In this document: positions 32,978 through 41,857 of the stretch, in pieces | How positions within the stretch are numbered: position 1 is the stretch's first letter | Layout: every line of letters begins with the position of its first letter | NCBI RefSeq assembly: GCF_016598485.1 | Contig: NZ_JAEMUW010000005.1 | Location: forward strand, 186,001-250,000 | DNA length: 64,000 nt | Source: Micromonospora coerulea | GTDB taxonomy: Bacteria; Actinomycetota; Actinomycetes; Mycobacteriales; Micromonosporaceae | Reading direction: 5' to 3' | Made by a program: the position numbers and the translations under genes | Notes under the pieces: generated by a model | Told to the model about the DNA's origin: nothing | Databases searched by the model: none | Seen by the model: the letters and a program-made list of their open reading frames with translations, nothing else

Positions 32978-33685
32978 TCAACCACCCCAGCGAATCGGTA
33001 TCTCCATCGGCGGCTCGCCCTCACCCGCCCAGAAGATCGTGCCCGCCGCGTCCACCACCACCACGCGTGGCGTCCGGGCCAGCCCCCAGGTGATCGCCTC
33101 GGCGGGATCATCCCAGCTCGGGCCCTCCTCCAGCACCCCGGTCTCGGCGCCCTCGGTGTCCCCGGCGGACCGCTCCCAGTACGCCGTCCACACCTGCTGT
33201 CCGGCGGAGAGGTCCGGGTGGACGAAGACGCTGCCCCGCCCCCGCCAGGCGGCCAGCCGCTCCGGCACCACCGGCAGCGGGGTCTCCCCGACGACGGCCT
33301 CGAGATCCTCCACGCCGAAGGCGTGTGGTAGCAGCTCCGCCATCCGCAGCGGCCGGCCCTTCGTCTCCACCAGGCAGTCCGGGCCGCCGTTCTCCCAGAG
33401 CAGCTGCCGGCAGCGCCCGCAGGGCATCAGCGGCTCACCGGTGGCGTCGACGCAGGACATGGCGACCAGCCGGCCGCCGCCGGTGGCGTGCAGCGAGGAG
33501 ACCACCCCGCACTCGGCGCAGAGGGTGACGCCGTACGCCGCGTTCTCCACGTTGCAGCCGACCACCACCCGGCCGTCGTCGACCAGGGCGGCCGCCCCGA
33601 CCGGGAACTTCGAGTACGGCGCGTACGCGTGCCGCATCGCCTCGGTTGCCGCGGCCCGCAGCCGGTCCCAGTCGATCTCGGTCAT
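32978..33685 (-). CDS. cdd: Cytidine deaminase with extra C-terminal domain
   Basis: 235 residues, against about 130 for ordinary homotetrameric CDA. The N-terminal 130 residues are a complete deaminase: YSKFPVGAAAL, the zinc site with catalytic Glu CAECGVV and PCGRCRQLL. From about residue 145 a second domain follows, SVFVHPDLSAGQQVWTAYW, EEGPSWDDPAEAITWGLARTPRVVVVDAAG, which resembles small stand-alone actinomycete proteins of unknown function. The reaction is cytidine/deoxycytidine to uridine/deoxyuridine. It lies between the nucleoside permease genes and deoA on the same strand. Confidence 0.93.
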   Translation of the reverse strand: MTEIDWDRLRAAATEAMRHAYAPYSKFPVGAAALVDDGRVVVGCNVENAAYGVTLCAECGVVSSLHATGGGRLVAMSCVDATGEPLMPCGRCRQLLWENGGPDCLVETKGRPLRMAELLPHAFGVEDLEAVVGETPLPVVPERLAAWRGRGSVFVHPDLSAGQQVWTAYWERSAGDTEGAETGVLEEGPSWDDPAEAITWGLARTPRVVVVDAAGTIFWAGEGEPPMEIPIRWGG

Positions 33686-33806
33686 TCCACCATTCTGCCC
33701 AAGTCACCCTGGTCGGGCACGGGAAGGGGTACCCCTGTGTCGGTCGACACCCGCGGAAACGACGGTGCCCGGCGGGATCCCCCCGCCGGGCACCGGACGT
33801 TCGGGC

Positions 33807-35084
33807 TCAGCCCTTGACGTACGGCTTGCCGTCGGCCGCCGGTGCCCGGACCCGACCGACCAGCCCGGCCACGGCCAGGATCGTCGCCAGGTAGGGCAGC
33901 ATCGCCAGGAACTGGCTGGGGATGCTGCTGCCGATCGCGCCGAGGTAGGTGGCGAGCTGGTCGGCGAAGCCGAAGAAGAGCGCCGCGAGCAGCGCGCCGG
34001 TCGGGCTCCACCGGCCGAAGATCAGCGCGGCCAGGGCGATGAAGCCCTTACCGCCGATCATGTTCTTGGTGAAGGAGTAGAGCGCCAGCGTGTACGAGGC
34101 GCCGCCGATGCCGGCGACCAGCCCCGCCATGATCACGTTGCGGTAGCGCAGGCGCAGCACCTTGACGCCGAGGGTGTCGGCCGCGATCGGGTGCTCACCG
34201 ACCGAGCGGGTCCGCAGCCCCCACCGGGTACGGAACAGCGCCAGGTGGATGACGAGCACCAGCAGCAGTCCGAGGTAGAGGAAGATGTTCCCGCGGAACA
34301 GCGCCGGGCCGATCAGCGGGATGTCCTTGAGCAGCGGGATCTCCCAGGTGCCGAACCGGGGCGCGCTGTTGTACTTCTCCGCGTTGGTCTGCATCAGCCG
34401 CTCGTAGAGGAAGCCGGTGATGCCGACCGCCAGCAGGTTGAGCACGATGCCCATGACCGTCTGGTCGACCAGGTAGCGGATGGCGAAGAACGCGAGCAGC
34501 AGCGAGATGAACGCGCCGCCGATCGCCGCGGCGACCAGCCCGACCCAGACGTTGCCGGAGAGGCTGCCGAAGAGGGCGCCGGAGAAGGCGCCCATGAGCA
34601 GCTGGCCCTCGATCGCCACGTTCACCACGCCGGTCCGCTCGCAGAGCACACCGGCCAGCGCGCCGAAGATCAGCGGCAGGGCCAGGATGAAGGTGCCCCG
34701 GACGACGTTGACCAGCGGCATGAAGTTGCGGCCCTCGGGCGCGGCGGAGACCTGCCAGCACAGGAAGCTCACCACGAAGGCGACCAGCCCGACGCCGAGC
34801 AGCAGGCTGAGCCAGCGCTTCGGCACGGCCAGCAGCGCGCCGCCGGCCGCGGCGGCGATGATCCCGAAGAGAATGGCCCCGATGGTGCCGTTGATCTCCA
34901 GGGCGGCGCCGCCCTCGGTCTCGCTGAGCGTGAACCGGGCCTGCTGACCGGTGGCGAGGGCCCCGAAGAGCACCGCCGCGAGCAAGCCCAGCGCCAGCAG
35001 GACGGCACCCGCCTTGCGGGTCCGCGTCCAGAAGCCTGCGTCGACCGCGGCGACGGCGACGCCGGGGACAGCCATGGTGGACAT
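33807..35084 (-). CDS. Nucleoside ABC transporter permease 2 (BMP system)
   Basis: 425 residues, about ten membrane helices. The conserved permease core contains LCERTGVVNVAIEGQLLMGAFSGAL, YLVDQTVMGIVLNLLAVGITGFLYERLM and GLRTRSVGEHPIAADTLGVKVL, as in the NupQ/RbsC-like half of BMP-dependent nucleoside importers. It follows the other permease gene with a 3-base gap. An N-terminal extension of about 100 residues with extra helices is unusual for the family. The stop is followed by a 120-base gap to cdd, so the transporter and salvage enzymes may form one transcription unit. Confidence 0.9.
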   Translation of the reverse strand: MSTMAVPGVAVAAVDAGFWTRTRKAGAVLLALGLLAAVLFGALATGQQARFTLSETEGGAALEINGTIGAILFGIIAAAAGGALLAVPKRWLSLLLGVGLVAFVVSFLCWQVSAAPEGRNFMPLVNVVRGTFILALPLIFGALAGVLCERTGVVNVAIEGQLLMGAFSGALFGSLSGNVWVGLVAAAIGGAFISLLLAFFAIRYLVDQTVMGIVLNLLAVGITGFLYERLMQTNAEKYNSAPRFGTWEIPLLKDIPLIGPALFRGNIFLYLGLLLVLVIHLALFRTRWGLRTRSVGEHPIAADTLGVKVLRLRYRNVIMAGLVAGIGGASYTLALYSFTKNMIGGKGFIALAALIFGRWSPTGALLAALFFGFADQLATYLGAIGSSIPSQFLAMLPYLATILAVAGLVGRVRAPAADGKPYVKG

Positions 35085-35087
35085 GCC

Positions 35088-36422
35088 TTACCAGCCCTTC
35101 GCCAGGCTCGTCTGCAACCGGGCGGCGCGGGCGGCCCGGAGCTGGAAGATCGCCTTCACCAGGGCCGGTGCGGCGATGAAGATGACGATCAGCGCCTGGA
35201 GCACGGTGACCAGCTCCAGGGAGATTCCCGAGTACGACTGCATCCGGTTGCCGCCGGCCTGCAGCGCTCCGAAGAGCAGCGCGGCGAGCAGCACGCCCCA
35301 CGGCTTCAGCCGGCCGAGCAGCGCGACCAGGATGCCGTCGAAGCCGATCTGCGCGACCACCTGCGGGGTGAGCGCGTTGGCGGTGGAGCCGAGCACCATG
35401 TTGGCGCCGCCCAGGCCGGCCAGCAGACCGGAGATCACCATGATCAGCACGTACGCCCGGGTGACGCTGATGCCGGCGGTCCGGGCGGCGTCCGGGTTGG
35501 CGCCGACCGCGCGCAGCTCGAAGCCGATCGTGGAGCGGGTCAGCAGCCAGGCGATGGCCCAGGTGGCCAGCACCGCCAGCAGGATGCCGGCGTGCACCCG
35601 CAGGTTGTCGCCGAGCAGCCGGGGCAGCTGGGCCGACGTCTCGACCGGCTTGCTGATCGCGTCGGATCGGGTCGGGTTCTGCACCCCGTTCTGGACGATG
35701 ATCCAGGAGAGGAAGTAGACCGCGACGTAGTTGAGCATGATCGTGATGATCACCTCGTGGGCGCCGGTCCGCGCCTTGAGGATGCCCGGGACGAAGCCCC
35801 AGAGCGCGCCGCCGGCCGCGCCGGCGATCAGCGCGACCAGCAGATGCAGCACCGGCGGCAGCGGCAGGGCGAAGCCGGCGACCGCGGCGAGGATGACGCC
35901 GATGGTCGCCTGACCCTGGGCGCCGATGTTGAACAGACCGCCGCGGAAGGCGAGCGCGACCGCGAGGCCGGTGAAGACCAGCGGCGCGGTGTAGGTGAGC
36001 GTCTCCGAGATCGGGCTCAGCGTCGCGGTGAAGCCGGACGCCTGCGGGTCGAAGACCGCGCCCTTGAACAGGTTCGCGTACGCCTCACTGACCACCGTCC
36101 AGCTGGCGTTGATCGCGTCGCCCGGGCGGGCGGTGATGTAGCTGTAGGTCGCCAGCACCTCCGGGTCGGAGACGATGATCAGGATCGCGCCGATCACCAT
36201 CGCCAGCACCAGGGCGAGCACGGTCACGGTGACGGTGTTCGCGGCCCAGAGGTTGTCCAGGAACAGCCGGCCCAGCGAGGGGCGGGGCTGCTCCTCGGGC
36301 CGCTTCGGGGCGGTCGCGGTCGTGGCCGCGCGGTCGGTGTTGCCGACCGCGTTCTGCGCCGCCTGGGACTCGGTCGCCGGCTCCTTGTCCGGGGAGCCCG
36401 ACACCGGGTTCGGGTTGCTCAT
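35088..36422 (-). CDS. Nucleoside ABC transporter permease 1 (BMP system)
   Basis: 444 residues from the ATG at 36422 ([19 protein letters not shown]). A 60-residue hydrophilic start precedes about nine helices with FRGGLFNIGAQGQATIGVI, LWGFVPGILKARTGAHEVIITIMLNYVAVYFL and GANPDAARTAGISV, typical of NupP-type permeases. A longer in-frame opening upstream is rejected, as it reads low-complexity Arg/Pro and the ATG is coupled (ATGA) to the 27-codon frame upstream. It pairs with the next permease to form the membrane channel. Confidence 0.9.
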   Translation of the reverse strand: MSNPNPVSGSPDKEPATESQAAQNAVGNTDRAATTATAPKRPEEQPRPSLGRLFLDNLWAANTVTVTVLALVLAMVIGAILIIVSDPEVLATYSYITARPGDAINASWTVVSEAYANLFKGAVFDPQASGFTATLSPISETLTYTAPLVFTGLAVALAFRGGLFNIGAQGQATIGVILAAVAGFALPLPPVLHLLVALIAGAAGGALWGFVPGILKARTGAHEVIITIMLNYVAVYFLSWIIVQNGVQNPTRSDAISKPVETSAQLPRLLGDNLRVHAGILLAVLATWAIAWLLTRSTIGFELRAVGANPDAARTAGISVTRAYVLIMVISGLLAGLGGANMVLGSTANALTPQVVAQIGFDGILVALLGRLKPWGVLLAALLFGALQAGGNRMQSYSGISLELVTVLQALIVIFIAAPALVKAIFQLRAARAARLQTSLAKGW

Positions 36423-36502
36423 GCCGCCGCCTCGCTGCGCTCGGCGTCGGCATGAGACACCGTGGGGCTGTACTGATGATTCGCTCGCTGGCGCTCGCTC
36501 AT
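36419..36502 (-). CDS. 27-codon bridging frame between ATPase and permease genes
   Basis: The ATPase stop overlaps an ATG as ATGA at 36502-36499. That ATG opens 27 codons whose own stop overlaps the permease ATG as ATGA at 36422-36419. The peptide begins [10 protein letters not shown] and ends [10 protein letters not shown]. The sequence, built of GAGCG/AGCGAG motifs, resembles an interspersed repeat I recall from Micromonospora. It may serve only as a translational bridge; no ribosome binding site is visible. It is not certain that the peptide has a function. Confidence 0.45.
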   Translation of the reverse strand: MSERQRANHQYSPTVSHADAERSEAAA

Positions 36503-38115
36503 GCCTCGTCCTCGTTACCAGGGCCCTCGGGGGCCGGGGCCGCCGTGCCGCCGGGCTCGCCGGCCGGGCCGTCCGTCGCGGTGGCCGGCGTCGCCCTGGC
36601 ATCCGCCGTATCCGGGGTGATGCCGGCCATCAGCAGGCCGATCTCCTCGCGCGGGGTGTCCGGGCCGACGATGCCGATGATCCGGCCGCGGTACATCACG
36701 GCGATCCGGTCCGCGAGACCGATCACCTCGTCGAGTTCGCTGGAGACGACCATGACCGCCGTGCCGACGTCCCGCTCGCGGATCACCTGGCTGTGGATGA
36801 ACTCGATGGAACCGACGTCCACGCCGCGGGTCGGCTGGGCGGCGATGAAGAGCTTCAGCGGCCGGGACAGCTCCCGGGCCACGATCACCTTCTGCTGGTT
36901 GCCGCCCGAGAGGGTGCCCACTTCGGCGTTCGCCGAGGAGGTACGGACGTCGAACTGCTCGATCCGCTCCCTCGCCGACTTGGCGATGGCGTCCGGCTTG
37001 AGGGCCAGACCCCGGCCGAAGGGCGGCCGGTCGTAGATGTCCAGCACCAGGTTCTCCGCCACGGAGAACTCCTTGACCAGGCCGTCGACGCTGCGGTCCT
37101 CCGGCACGTAGCCGACCCCGGCGCGGAGCACCTTCTTGGTCGGCCAGCCGTGCACGGGCTGGCCGTCCAGGGTCACCGTGCCGGCGAGCGTCGGGCGCAG
37201 GCCCATGATCGCCTCGATCAGCTCGGTCTGGCCGTTGCCCTGCACCCCCGCGACGCCGAGCACCTCGCCCGCGTGCACGGTCAGGTCGACGCCGTCGACC
37301 GCCCGGATCTGCCGGTCGTCGTCGACGACCAGACCGGCCACCTCCAGGACCGGCCGGCCCGGGGTGGCCGGCTGCTTGTCCACGGTCAGCCGGACGCTGC
37401 GGCCGACCATCAGCGCGGCCAGCTCGTCGCGGCTGGCGGTCGGCGAGGCGGTGCCGACGGTCTTCCCGCGGCGGATCACGGTGATCCGGTCGGCGATGGC
37501 CTTGACCTCGCCCAGCTTGTGGGTGATGAAGACGATGGACTTGCCGGCGGCCTTGAGCGACCGCATGACCGTGAGCAGTTCCTCGGTCTCCTGCGGGGTC
37601 AGCACCGCGGTCGGCTCGTCAAGGATCAGCAGGTCGACGTCGCGGGTGAGCGCCTTGACGATCTCCACCCGCTGCTGGATGCCGACCGGGAGGTCCTCGA
37701 TCACCCCGTCCGGGTCGACCCGGAGGTTGTACCGCTCGGAGACCTCGGCGACCTCGCGCCGGGCGCGCCGGCGGTCGAGGAAGCCGGCGATGCCGCCCTT
37801 GACCTGCTCGGCGCCGAGCATGACGTTCTCCGCCACGGTGAAGACCGGCACCAGCATGAAGTGCTGGTGCACCATGCCGATCCCGGCCGCGATCGCGTCG
37901 GACGGGCCCTTCAGCTTCAGCGGCTTGCCGTCGACCAGGATCTCGCCCTCGTCGGGCTGGTAGAGCCCGTAGAGGACGTTCATCAGGGTCGACTTACCGG
38001 CGCCGTTCTCGCCGAGCAGGGCGTGGATCTCTCCAGGCTCCACCGTCAGATCGATGTGGTCGTTGGCGACCAGATCACCGAACCGCTTGGTGATGCCGCG
38101 CAGTTCGAGTCTCAG
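36499..38115 (-). CDS. Nucleoside ABC transporter ATP-binding protein, CTG start
   Basis: 538 residues with two ATPase cassettes, as in NupO/RbsA/MglA. Walker [12 protein letters not shown] and Walker [16 protein letters not shown] mark the first; the second has the degenerate P-loop [13 protein letters not shown] and [34 protein letters not shown]. The family N-terminus [23 protein letters not shown] lies upstream of the first GTG. The only start fitting it is CTG at 38115, five bases after AGGAGG (38126-38121). It powers uptake of nucleosides delivered by the BMP lipoprotein. Confidence 0.92.
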   Translation of the reverse strand: MRLELRGITKRFGDLVANDHIDLTVEPGEIHALLGENGAGKSTLMNVLYGLYQPDEGEILVDGKPLKLKGPSDAIAAGIGMVHQHFMLVPVFTVAENVMLGAEQVKGGIAGFLDRRRARREVAEVSERYNLRVDPDGVIEDLPVGIQQRVEIVKALTRDVDLLILDEPTAVLTPQETEELLTVMRSLKAAGKSIVFITHKLGEVKAIADRITVIRRGKTVGTASPTASRDELAALMVGRSVRLTVDKQPATPGRPVLEVAGLVVDDDRQIRAVDGVDLTVHAGEVLGVAGVQGNGQTELIEAIMGLRPTLAGTVTLDGQPVHGWPTKKVLRAGVGYVPEDRSVDGLVKEFSVAENLVLDIYDRPPFGRGLALKPDAIAKSARERIEQFDVRTSSANAEVGTLSGGNQQKVIVARELSRPLKLFIAAQPTRGVDVGSIEFIHSQVIRERDVGTAVMVVSSELDEVIGLADRIAVMYRGRIIGIVGPDTPREEIGLLMAGITPDTADARATPATATDGPAGEPGGTAAPAPEGPGNEDEA

Positions 38116-38315
38116 CGCAACCTCCTGGAGTGCGAGCGATGGTGCAGCGTAGCCGCTGCCGCGCCGGGCACCGAGCCGGCCCGGCGCCGGATGGAGCGGA
38201 TCGGCCGCCCCGGCGGCGCGGGTGTCCCCGCGTACGCCGAGGCGGCCGGATCGTCAAGCCCGGTGCCCGCCGGCCTCCGCTGCCGATGATCTCACCGCGG
38301 CGGCCGACGGACGGG

Positions 38316-39401
38316 TCACTTGGTCGGCTGCGCCTTCGAGGTGACCGTGATGGTGCCGGCGGCGATGTCCGCCTTGATCTTGTCGACCTCGGCCTTGAGG
38401 TCCGCCGGGACCTTGCTGTCGAAGTCGTGGTACGGCGCGATCGAGACGCCGTTGTTGGCCAGCGTCCCCACGAAGCCCGGCTTGGCCTGGAGCTTCTCGC
38501 CACCGGCGGCCTTGAGCACGGCCTCCTTGACGGCGTCCGGGATGTTCTTGACGACGGTGGTCATCAGCACCGGGCAGTTCGGGGTGCTCTCGCAGCCGTC
38601 GACGTCGACCCAGATCACCGAGAACTTGCCGTTCGAGGCCTGGGCCGCGGCGGTGGTGCCGAGGCCGGCGCCGCCGGCGACCGGCATGATGATGTCCGCG
38701 CCCTGGGCGACCAGCGCGTCGGAGACCTTCTTGCCCTCGTCCTGCTTGGAGAAGTCGTTGGTGAAGGAACCCTTCTGGGTCGCCTTGTCCCAGCCGAGGA
38801 CCTGGACGGTCTTGTTCTTCGCCTTGTTGTAGTACGCCACGCCGTCGGCGAAACCGTCCATGAAGATGGTCACCGGCGGGATGGGCAGGCCACCGTAGGT
38901 GCCGACCTTGCCGGTCTTGCTCATCCCGGCGGCCAGGTAGCCCGCCTGGAAGCCGGCCTGCGCGGTGTCGAACTGCATCGGGTAGATGTTGTCGACGCCC
39001 GGGTTGGCGTCCACGATGCCGAACTGCTGGTTCGGGTTCGCGGTCGCCGCCTTCTTGGTGGCGTCACCCATCAGGCCACCGACGGCCAGGATGAAGTCGC
39101 ACTTCTGGTTGACGTATCCGGTGAGGTTGACCTCGTAGTCGGCCTCGGCCTTCGACGCGACGTACTTGATGTCGATGTTGTCGTTGGCCTTCTTGGCCTC
39201 CTGCAGGCCCTTCCAGGCAGAGGTGTTGAACGACTTGTCGTCGATGCCACCGACGTCGGTCACCATGCAGGCGCTGTACTTCTTGCCGCCGTCGCCGGCG
39301 CCGTTGTCGTCCTTGGGGGCCTCACCACACGCGGCGGCGCCCAGCACGAGCCCACCCGCCATGACGGCGGAGGCGATCCGCATCCCACGCACAGAGCGCA
39401 A
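38316..39401 (-). CDS. BMP-family nucleoside-binding lipoprotein
   Basis: 361 residues from a TTG at 39401, five bases after AAGGAG; a start 21 bases earlier would include the ribosome binding site. A signal peptide ends in the lipobox LGAAAC with Cys25. The mature protein has ACMVTDVGGIDDKSFNTSAWKGL, the PnrA/Med signature of nucleoside receptors, and DIIMPVAGGAGLGTTAAAQ. It sits outside the membrane and presents nucleosides to the permeases encoded downstream. The 200-base gap before the ATPase gene may allow higher expression of the receptor. Confidence 0.92.
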   Translation of the reverse strand: MRSVRGMRIASAVMAGGLVLGAAACGEAPKDDNGAGDGGKKYSACMVTDVGGIDDKSFNTSAWKGLQEAKKANDNIDIKYVASKAEADYEVNLTGYVNQKCDFILAVGGLMGDATKKAATANPNQQFGIVDANPGVDNIYPMQFDTAQAGFQAGYLAAGMSKTGKVGTYGGLPIPPVTIFMDGFADGVAYYNKAKNKTVQVLGWDKATQKGSFTNDFSKQDEGKKVSDALVAQGADIIMPVAGGAGLGTTAAAQASNGKFSVIWVDVDGCESTPNCPVLMTTVVKNIPDAVKEAVLKAAGGEKLQAKPGFVGTLANNGVSIAPYHDFDSKVPADLKAEVDKIKADIAAGTITVTSKAQPTK

Positions 39402-39658
39402 GACGTCTCCTTCCCATTGCACACCGCGTTCTCGGCGGTGGCAGCCCTTGAGCCGGCCTGCGCTTGCCGCCGGCGTCCCACGTTACGGACGGGAGCGTAC
39501 GCCCGCGCCCACCCACCGGCCGACAATCGTGCACGAACGTTGAGTGCCTGTTACCCCTACGTAACCCTTGCGTGGGCCAGGTCACTATTCGTGCCGCTAT
39601 CGTCCCGGAGCGGTGTCGCGAACGTCGGGTTCCCGCGGCGTTGCCCCTGCTCCCGACG

Positions 39659-40009
39659 CTACCGCCAGAAGACCGCCACTGCCGCGTTGACCAGGGTCAA
39701 GCCCACGATGGCGAGGAAGTGTCCCCGGTTGACCGACTCCCGCTTACGGGAGAAGAAGACCATGACAAAGATCAGCAGGGCGAGCACCAACTTGGTAACA
39801 AGTTTGGCGGGCGCCGGCTCATCGCCTTCGCGCAGCGGGGCGGCGAGGCCCAAACCGGTCAGCAGGCCGATCACCGAGCCCCACAGCATGGCGGCGTTGA
39901 TCCGCAGCCGACCGTTGACGTACTGGGCGATCGAGCCGCCGAGCAGCAGCGCGAACCCGATCAGATGGACGTAGAGAAGTACCAGCCGAAGAGCTTCCAC
40001 GGCGGTCAT
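39659..40009 (-). CDS. Small integral membrane protein
   Basis: 116 residues with four hydrophobic helices (VLLYVHLIGFALLLGG, AAMLWGSVIGLLTGLGLAA, LVLALLIFVMVFFS and HFLAIVGLTLVNAAVAVFW). The histidine in the first helix and overall pattern recall small four-helix cytochrome/CopD-like proteins, but I cannot assign a family. It begins 48 bases after the stop of the ABC-2-like gene on the same strand and may be co-transcribed with it. The 257-base gap to the BMP gene contains GTTAC/GTAAC arms near 39549-39564 and no other clear feature. Confidence 0.7.
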   Translation of the reverse strand: MTAVEALRLVLLYVHLIGFALLLGGSIAQYVNGRLRINAAMLWGSVIGLLTGLGLAAPLREGDEPAPAKLVTKLVLALLIFVMVFFSRKRESVNRGHFLAIVGLTLVNAAVAVFWR

Positions 40010-40057
40010 CCTCCCCCACCAACGACGGTTTGTAGTAGCCGGCCCGCCGACCCGAGC

Positions 40058-41068
40058 TCATACCGTGATCTCCGCCGCCCGCACAGCCGGCCCCGCCGCC
40101 GCCTCGGCCGGTCCGCCGGCCTGGAACCGGCCCACCAGGATCAGGGCCAGGCCCACCACCGCGTACCCGGCCAGCACGGCGAGGGACCGGCCCGCGCCTG
40201 CCCCGTCGAAGAAGGCCGCTGAGCGGAGCAGCGTGCCACCGGCCCCCACCGGCAGGAACTGCCCGACCGCGCCCCACGGCTGGGGCAGCAGCTCGGGCGC
40301 CGCGCCGACCGCGGAGAGCGGGTTGCCGACGAGGAAGACCAGCAGCGCGCCGAGCCCGATGCCGAGCCCGCCGAGCAGCCCGCCGAGACCCGCCACGATG
40401 CCGGCGGCGGCCAGCGCGAAGAGCCCGATCGCCCCCGCCTCCCGCCACTGGGAGCCGTCGAGAATGCCCAGCCAGCCGTGCAGCACGGCGGTGCCGGCCA
40501 ACCCGGCGAGGACGGCGTAGGTCAGCAGGCCGACCAGCCGGGCGCTCCGGCGGGCGACCAGGAAGGTGAGCAGCGCGCCGGCAAGCATGCTGGTCAGCGC
40601 GAGTGGCAGGAAACCGGAGGCGAACCCGGTGCCGCGGGGGTCGTTCGGGTCGGCGGGGACCACCTGGATCACCGGCATCGGCCGGCCGGCGGCGAGCTGG
40701 GCCGAGGCCTCGGTGAGGAGCGCGGCAACGATGGGGCTGGCCGCCGGGGCGGTGTGCAACGCGATCCCGTCCGGTCCGGCGACGAAGGCGGCATACACGT
40801 CCCGGTCGCGCAGCGCCCGGTCGGCGGCCGCGGCGTCCGGAAGCGTGGTCACCGCGAAGGCACCCGGCCGGGCGGCGGTGAGCCGGCCGGCGAGTTCGGC
40901 GGTCGCGGGCGCCGGCCCGGCGACGGCGACCGGCAGGTCCCGCGGCGCGAGGTCGGCCTGCGGTGCCGCGAAGAGGGGTACGAGCAGCGCCTGCGCCACC
41001 ACCGCCGCCGCGGCGAGCAGGACGGCCAGCAGCCAGGGCGAGCGGACCCGGTTCGGCTGAGCGGACAT
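40058..41068 (-). CDS. ABC-2/YhgE-Pip-like membrane protein
   Basis: 336 residues from the ATG at 41068, 5 bases after AAGGAG; an ATG 69 bases earlier would lie over the TetR operator. One N-terminal helix, an extracytoplasmic domain of about 130 residues (DLPVAVAGPAPATAELAGRL, AADRALRDRDVYAAFVAG) and then five or six helices match the ABC-2/DUF3533 type. There is no ATPase gene nearby. It probably exports a toxic or lipid-like compound under TetR control, which is inferred from the shared operator region. Confidence 0.8.
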   Translation of the reverse strand: MSAQPNRVRSPWLLAVLLAAAAVVAQALLVPLFAAPQADLAPRDLPVAVAGPAPATAELAGRLTAARPGAFAVTTLPDAAAADRALRDRDVYAAFVAGPDGIALHTAPAASPIVAALLTEASAQLAAGRPMPVIQVVPADPNDPRGTGFASGFLPLALTSMLAGALLTFLVARRSARLVGLLTYAVLAGLAGTAVLHGWLGILDGSQWREAGAIGLFALAAAGIVAGLGGLLGGLGIGLGALLVFLVGNPLSAVGAAPELLPQPWGAVGQFLPVGAGGTLLRSAAFFDGAGAGRSLAVLAGYAVVGLALILVGRFQAGGPAEAAAGPAVRAAEITV

Positions 41069-41084
41069 CTGCGACTCCTTAAAA

Positions 41085-41159
41085 CGAACGTTCATTCTCT
41101 TTTCTTGAGCGTGCGCCGCCTCCTGCCCCTTCGTCAAGAACGAACGTTCGCTTTAGAAT
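41085..41159. promoter_or_regulatory. Twin TetR operators between divergent genes
   Basis: The perfect palindrome CGAACGTTCG lies at 41141-41150 and a copy with one mismatch, CGAACGTTCA, at 41085-41094. The first lies just upstream of the -10 box TAGAAT (41154-41159), which is 7 bases before the tetR GTG. The second lies just before the ribosome binding site of the membrane protein gene on the other strand. One repressor can thus control both directions. Confidence 0.75.
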
Positions 41160-41166
41160 GTGGGTC

Positions 41167-41775
41167 GTGCCACGCGTATCGGACGAACACCTCGCCGCCC
41201 GGCGTCAGCAGATCCTCGACGCCGCCCGGCGCTGCTTCGTGCGCGACGGCTTCCACCACACCTCGATGCAGGACGTGATCGCCGAGGCCGGGCTCTCGGT
41301 CGGTGCCGTCTACCGCTACTTTCCGAGCAAGAACGACCTGATCACCGCGATCGCCCAGTCGGTGATCGGCGGAGCGGACCAGATCTTCGCCGAGCTGGTC
41401 GCGGTCGAGCCGCCGCTGCCGCTGATGGACGCGCTGGAGCGGGCGCTGGCGTACGTCGACACCCAGACCGGGGCCGACGGCGTGCTCCCGCTGGCCATCC
41501 AGGTGTGGAGCGAGACGCAGCGCGACCCGGCCCTCGCCGAGTTCGTGAAGGCGACGTACAACAGCTTCCGCCAGCACTTCGCCACCCTGGTACGGCGGGC
41601 ACAGCAGGCCGGCGAGGTGCCGGCGGACGCCGACCCGGAGGCGGTCGGCGCAGCCCTGTTCGCCCTGGTCCCCGGCTACTTCACCCAGCACATCCTGACC
41701 GGCACCCCGGACCGCGCCACCTACCTGGCCGGCGTCCGCACCCTGCTCACCTACTCCTCCCGCCCCACCCCCTGA
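41167..41775 (+). CDS. TetR-family transcriptional regulator
   Basis: 202 residues from the GTG at 41167. An HTH domain (ILDAARRCFVRDGFHHTSMQDVIAEAGLSVGAVYRYFPSKNDLITAIAQ) at 13-62 is followed by a helical ligand domain. The GTG is preferred to an ATG nine bases upstream, since that ATG overlaps the -10 box TAGAAT and the GTG is correctly placed for a leaderless transcript. It diverges from the ABC-2-like gene across two matching palindromes, its likely operators. Confidence 0.92.
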   Translation: MPRVSDEHLAARRQQILDAARRCFVRDGFHHTSMQDVIAEAGLSVGAVYRYFPSKNDLITAIAQSVIGGADQIFAELVAVEPPLPLMDALERALAYVDTQTGADGVLPLAIQVWSETQRDPALAEFVKATYNSFRQHFATLVRRAQQAGEVPADADPEAVGAALFALVPGYFTQHILTGTPDRATYLAGVRTLLTYSSRPTP

Positions 41776-41857
41776 CTTCCCGCGATCGTGCGGTTGGTGC
41801 CCGGCGAACCAGACATCGGCCACCGGGACAACGCGCAGGATCTCAGGGCTGGCGGGG

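Noticed and set aside
33039..36455. Plus-strand open frame of about 1138 codons across cdd and the permeases
   Set aside because: Shadow frame rich in Arg/Gly/Glu/Gln with no domain; the opposite strand encodes the real genes.
35088..36602. Longer N-terminus for the nucleoside permease, starting at 36602
   Set aside because: The extra 60 residues are low-complexity Arg/Pro and overlap the ATPase coding end; the ATG at 36422 is ATGA-coupled.
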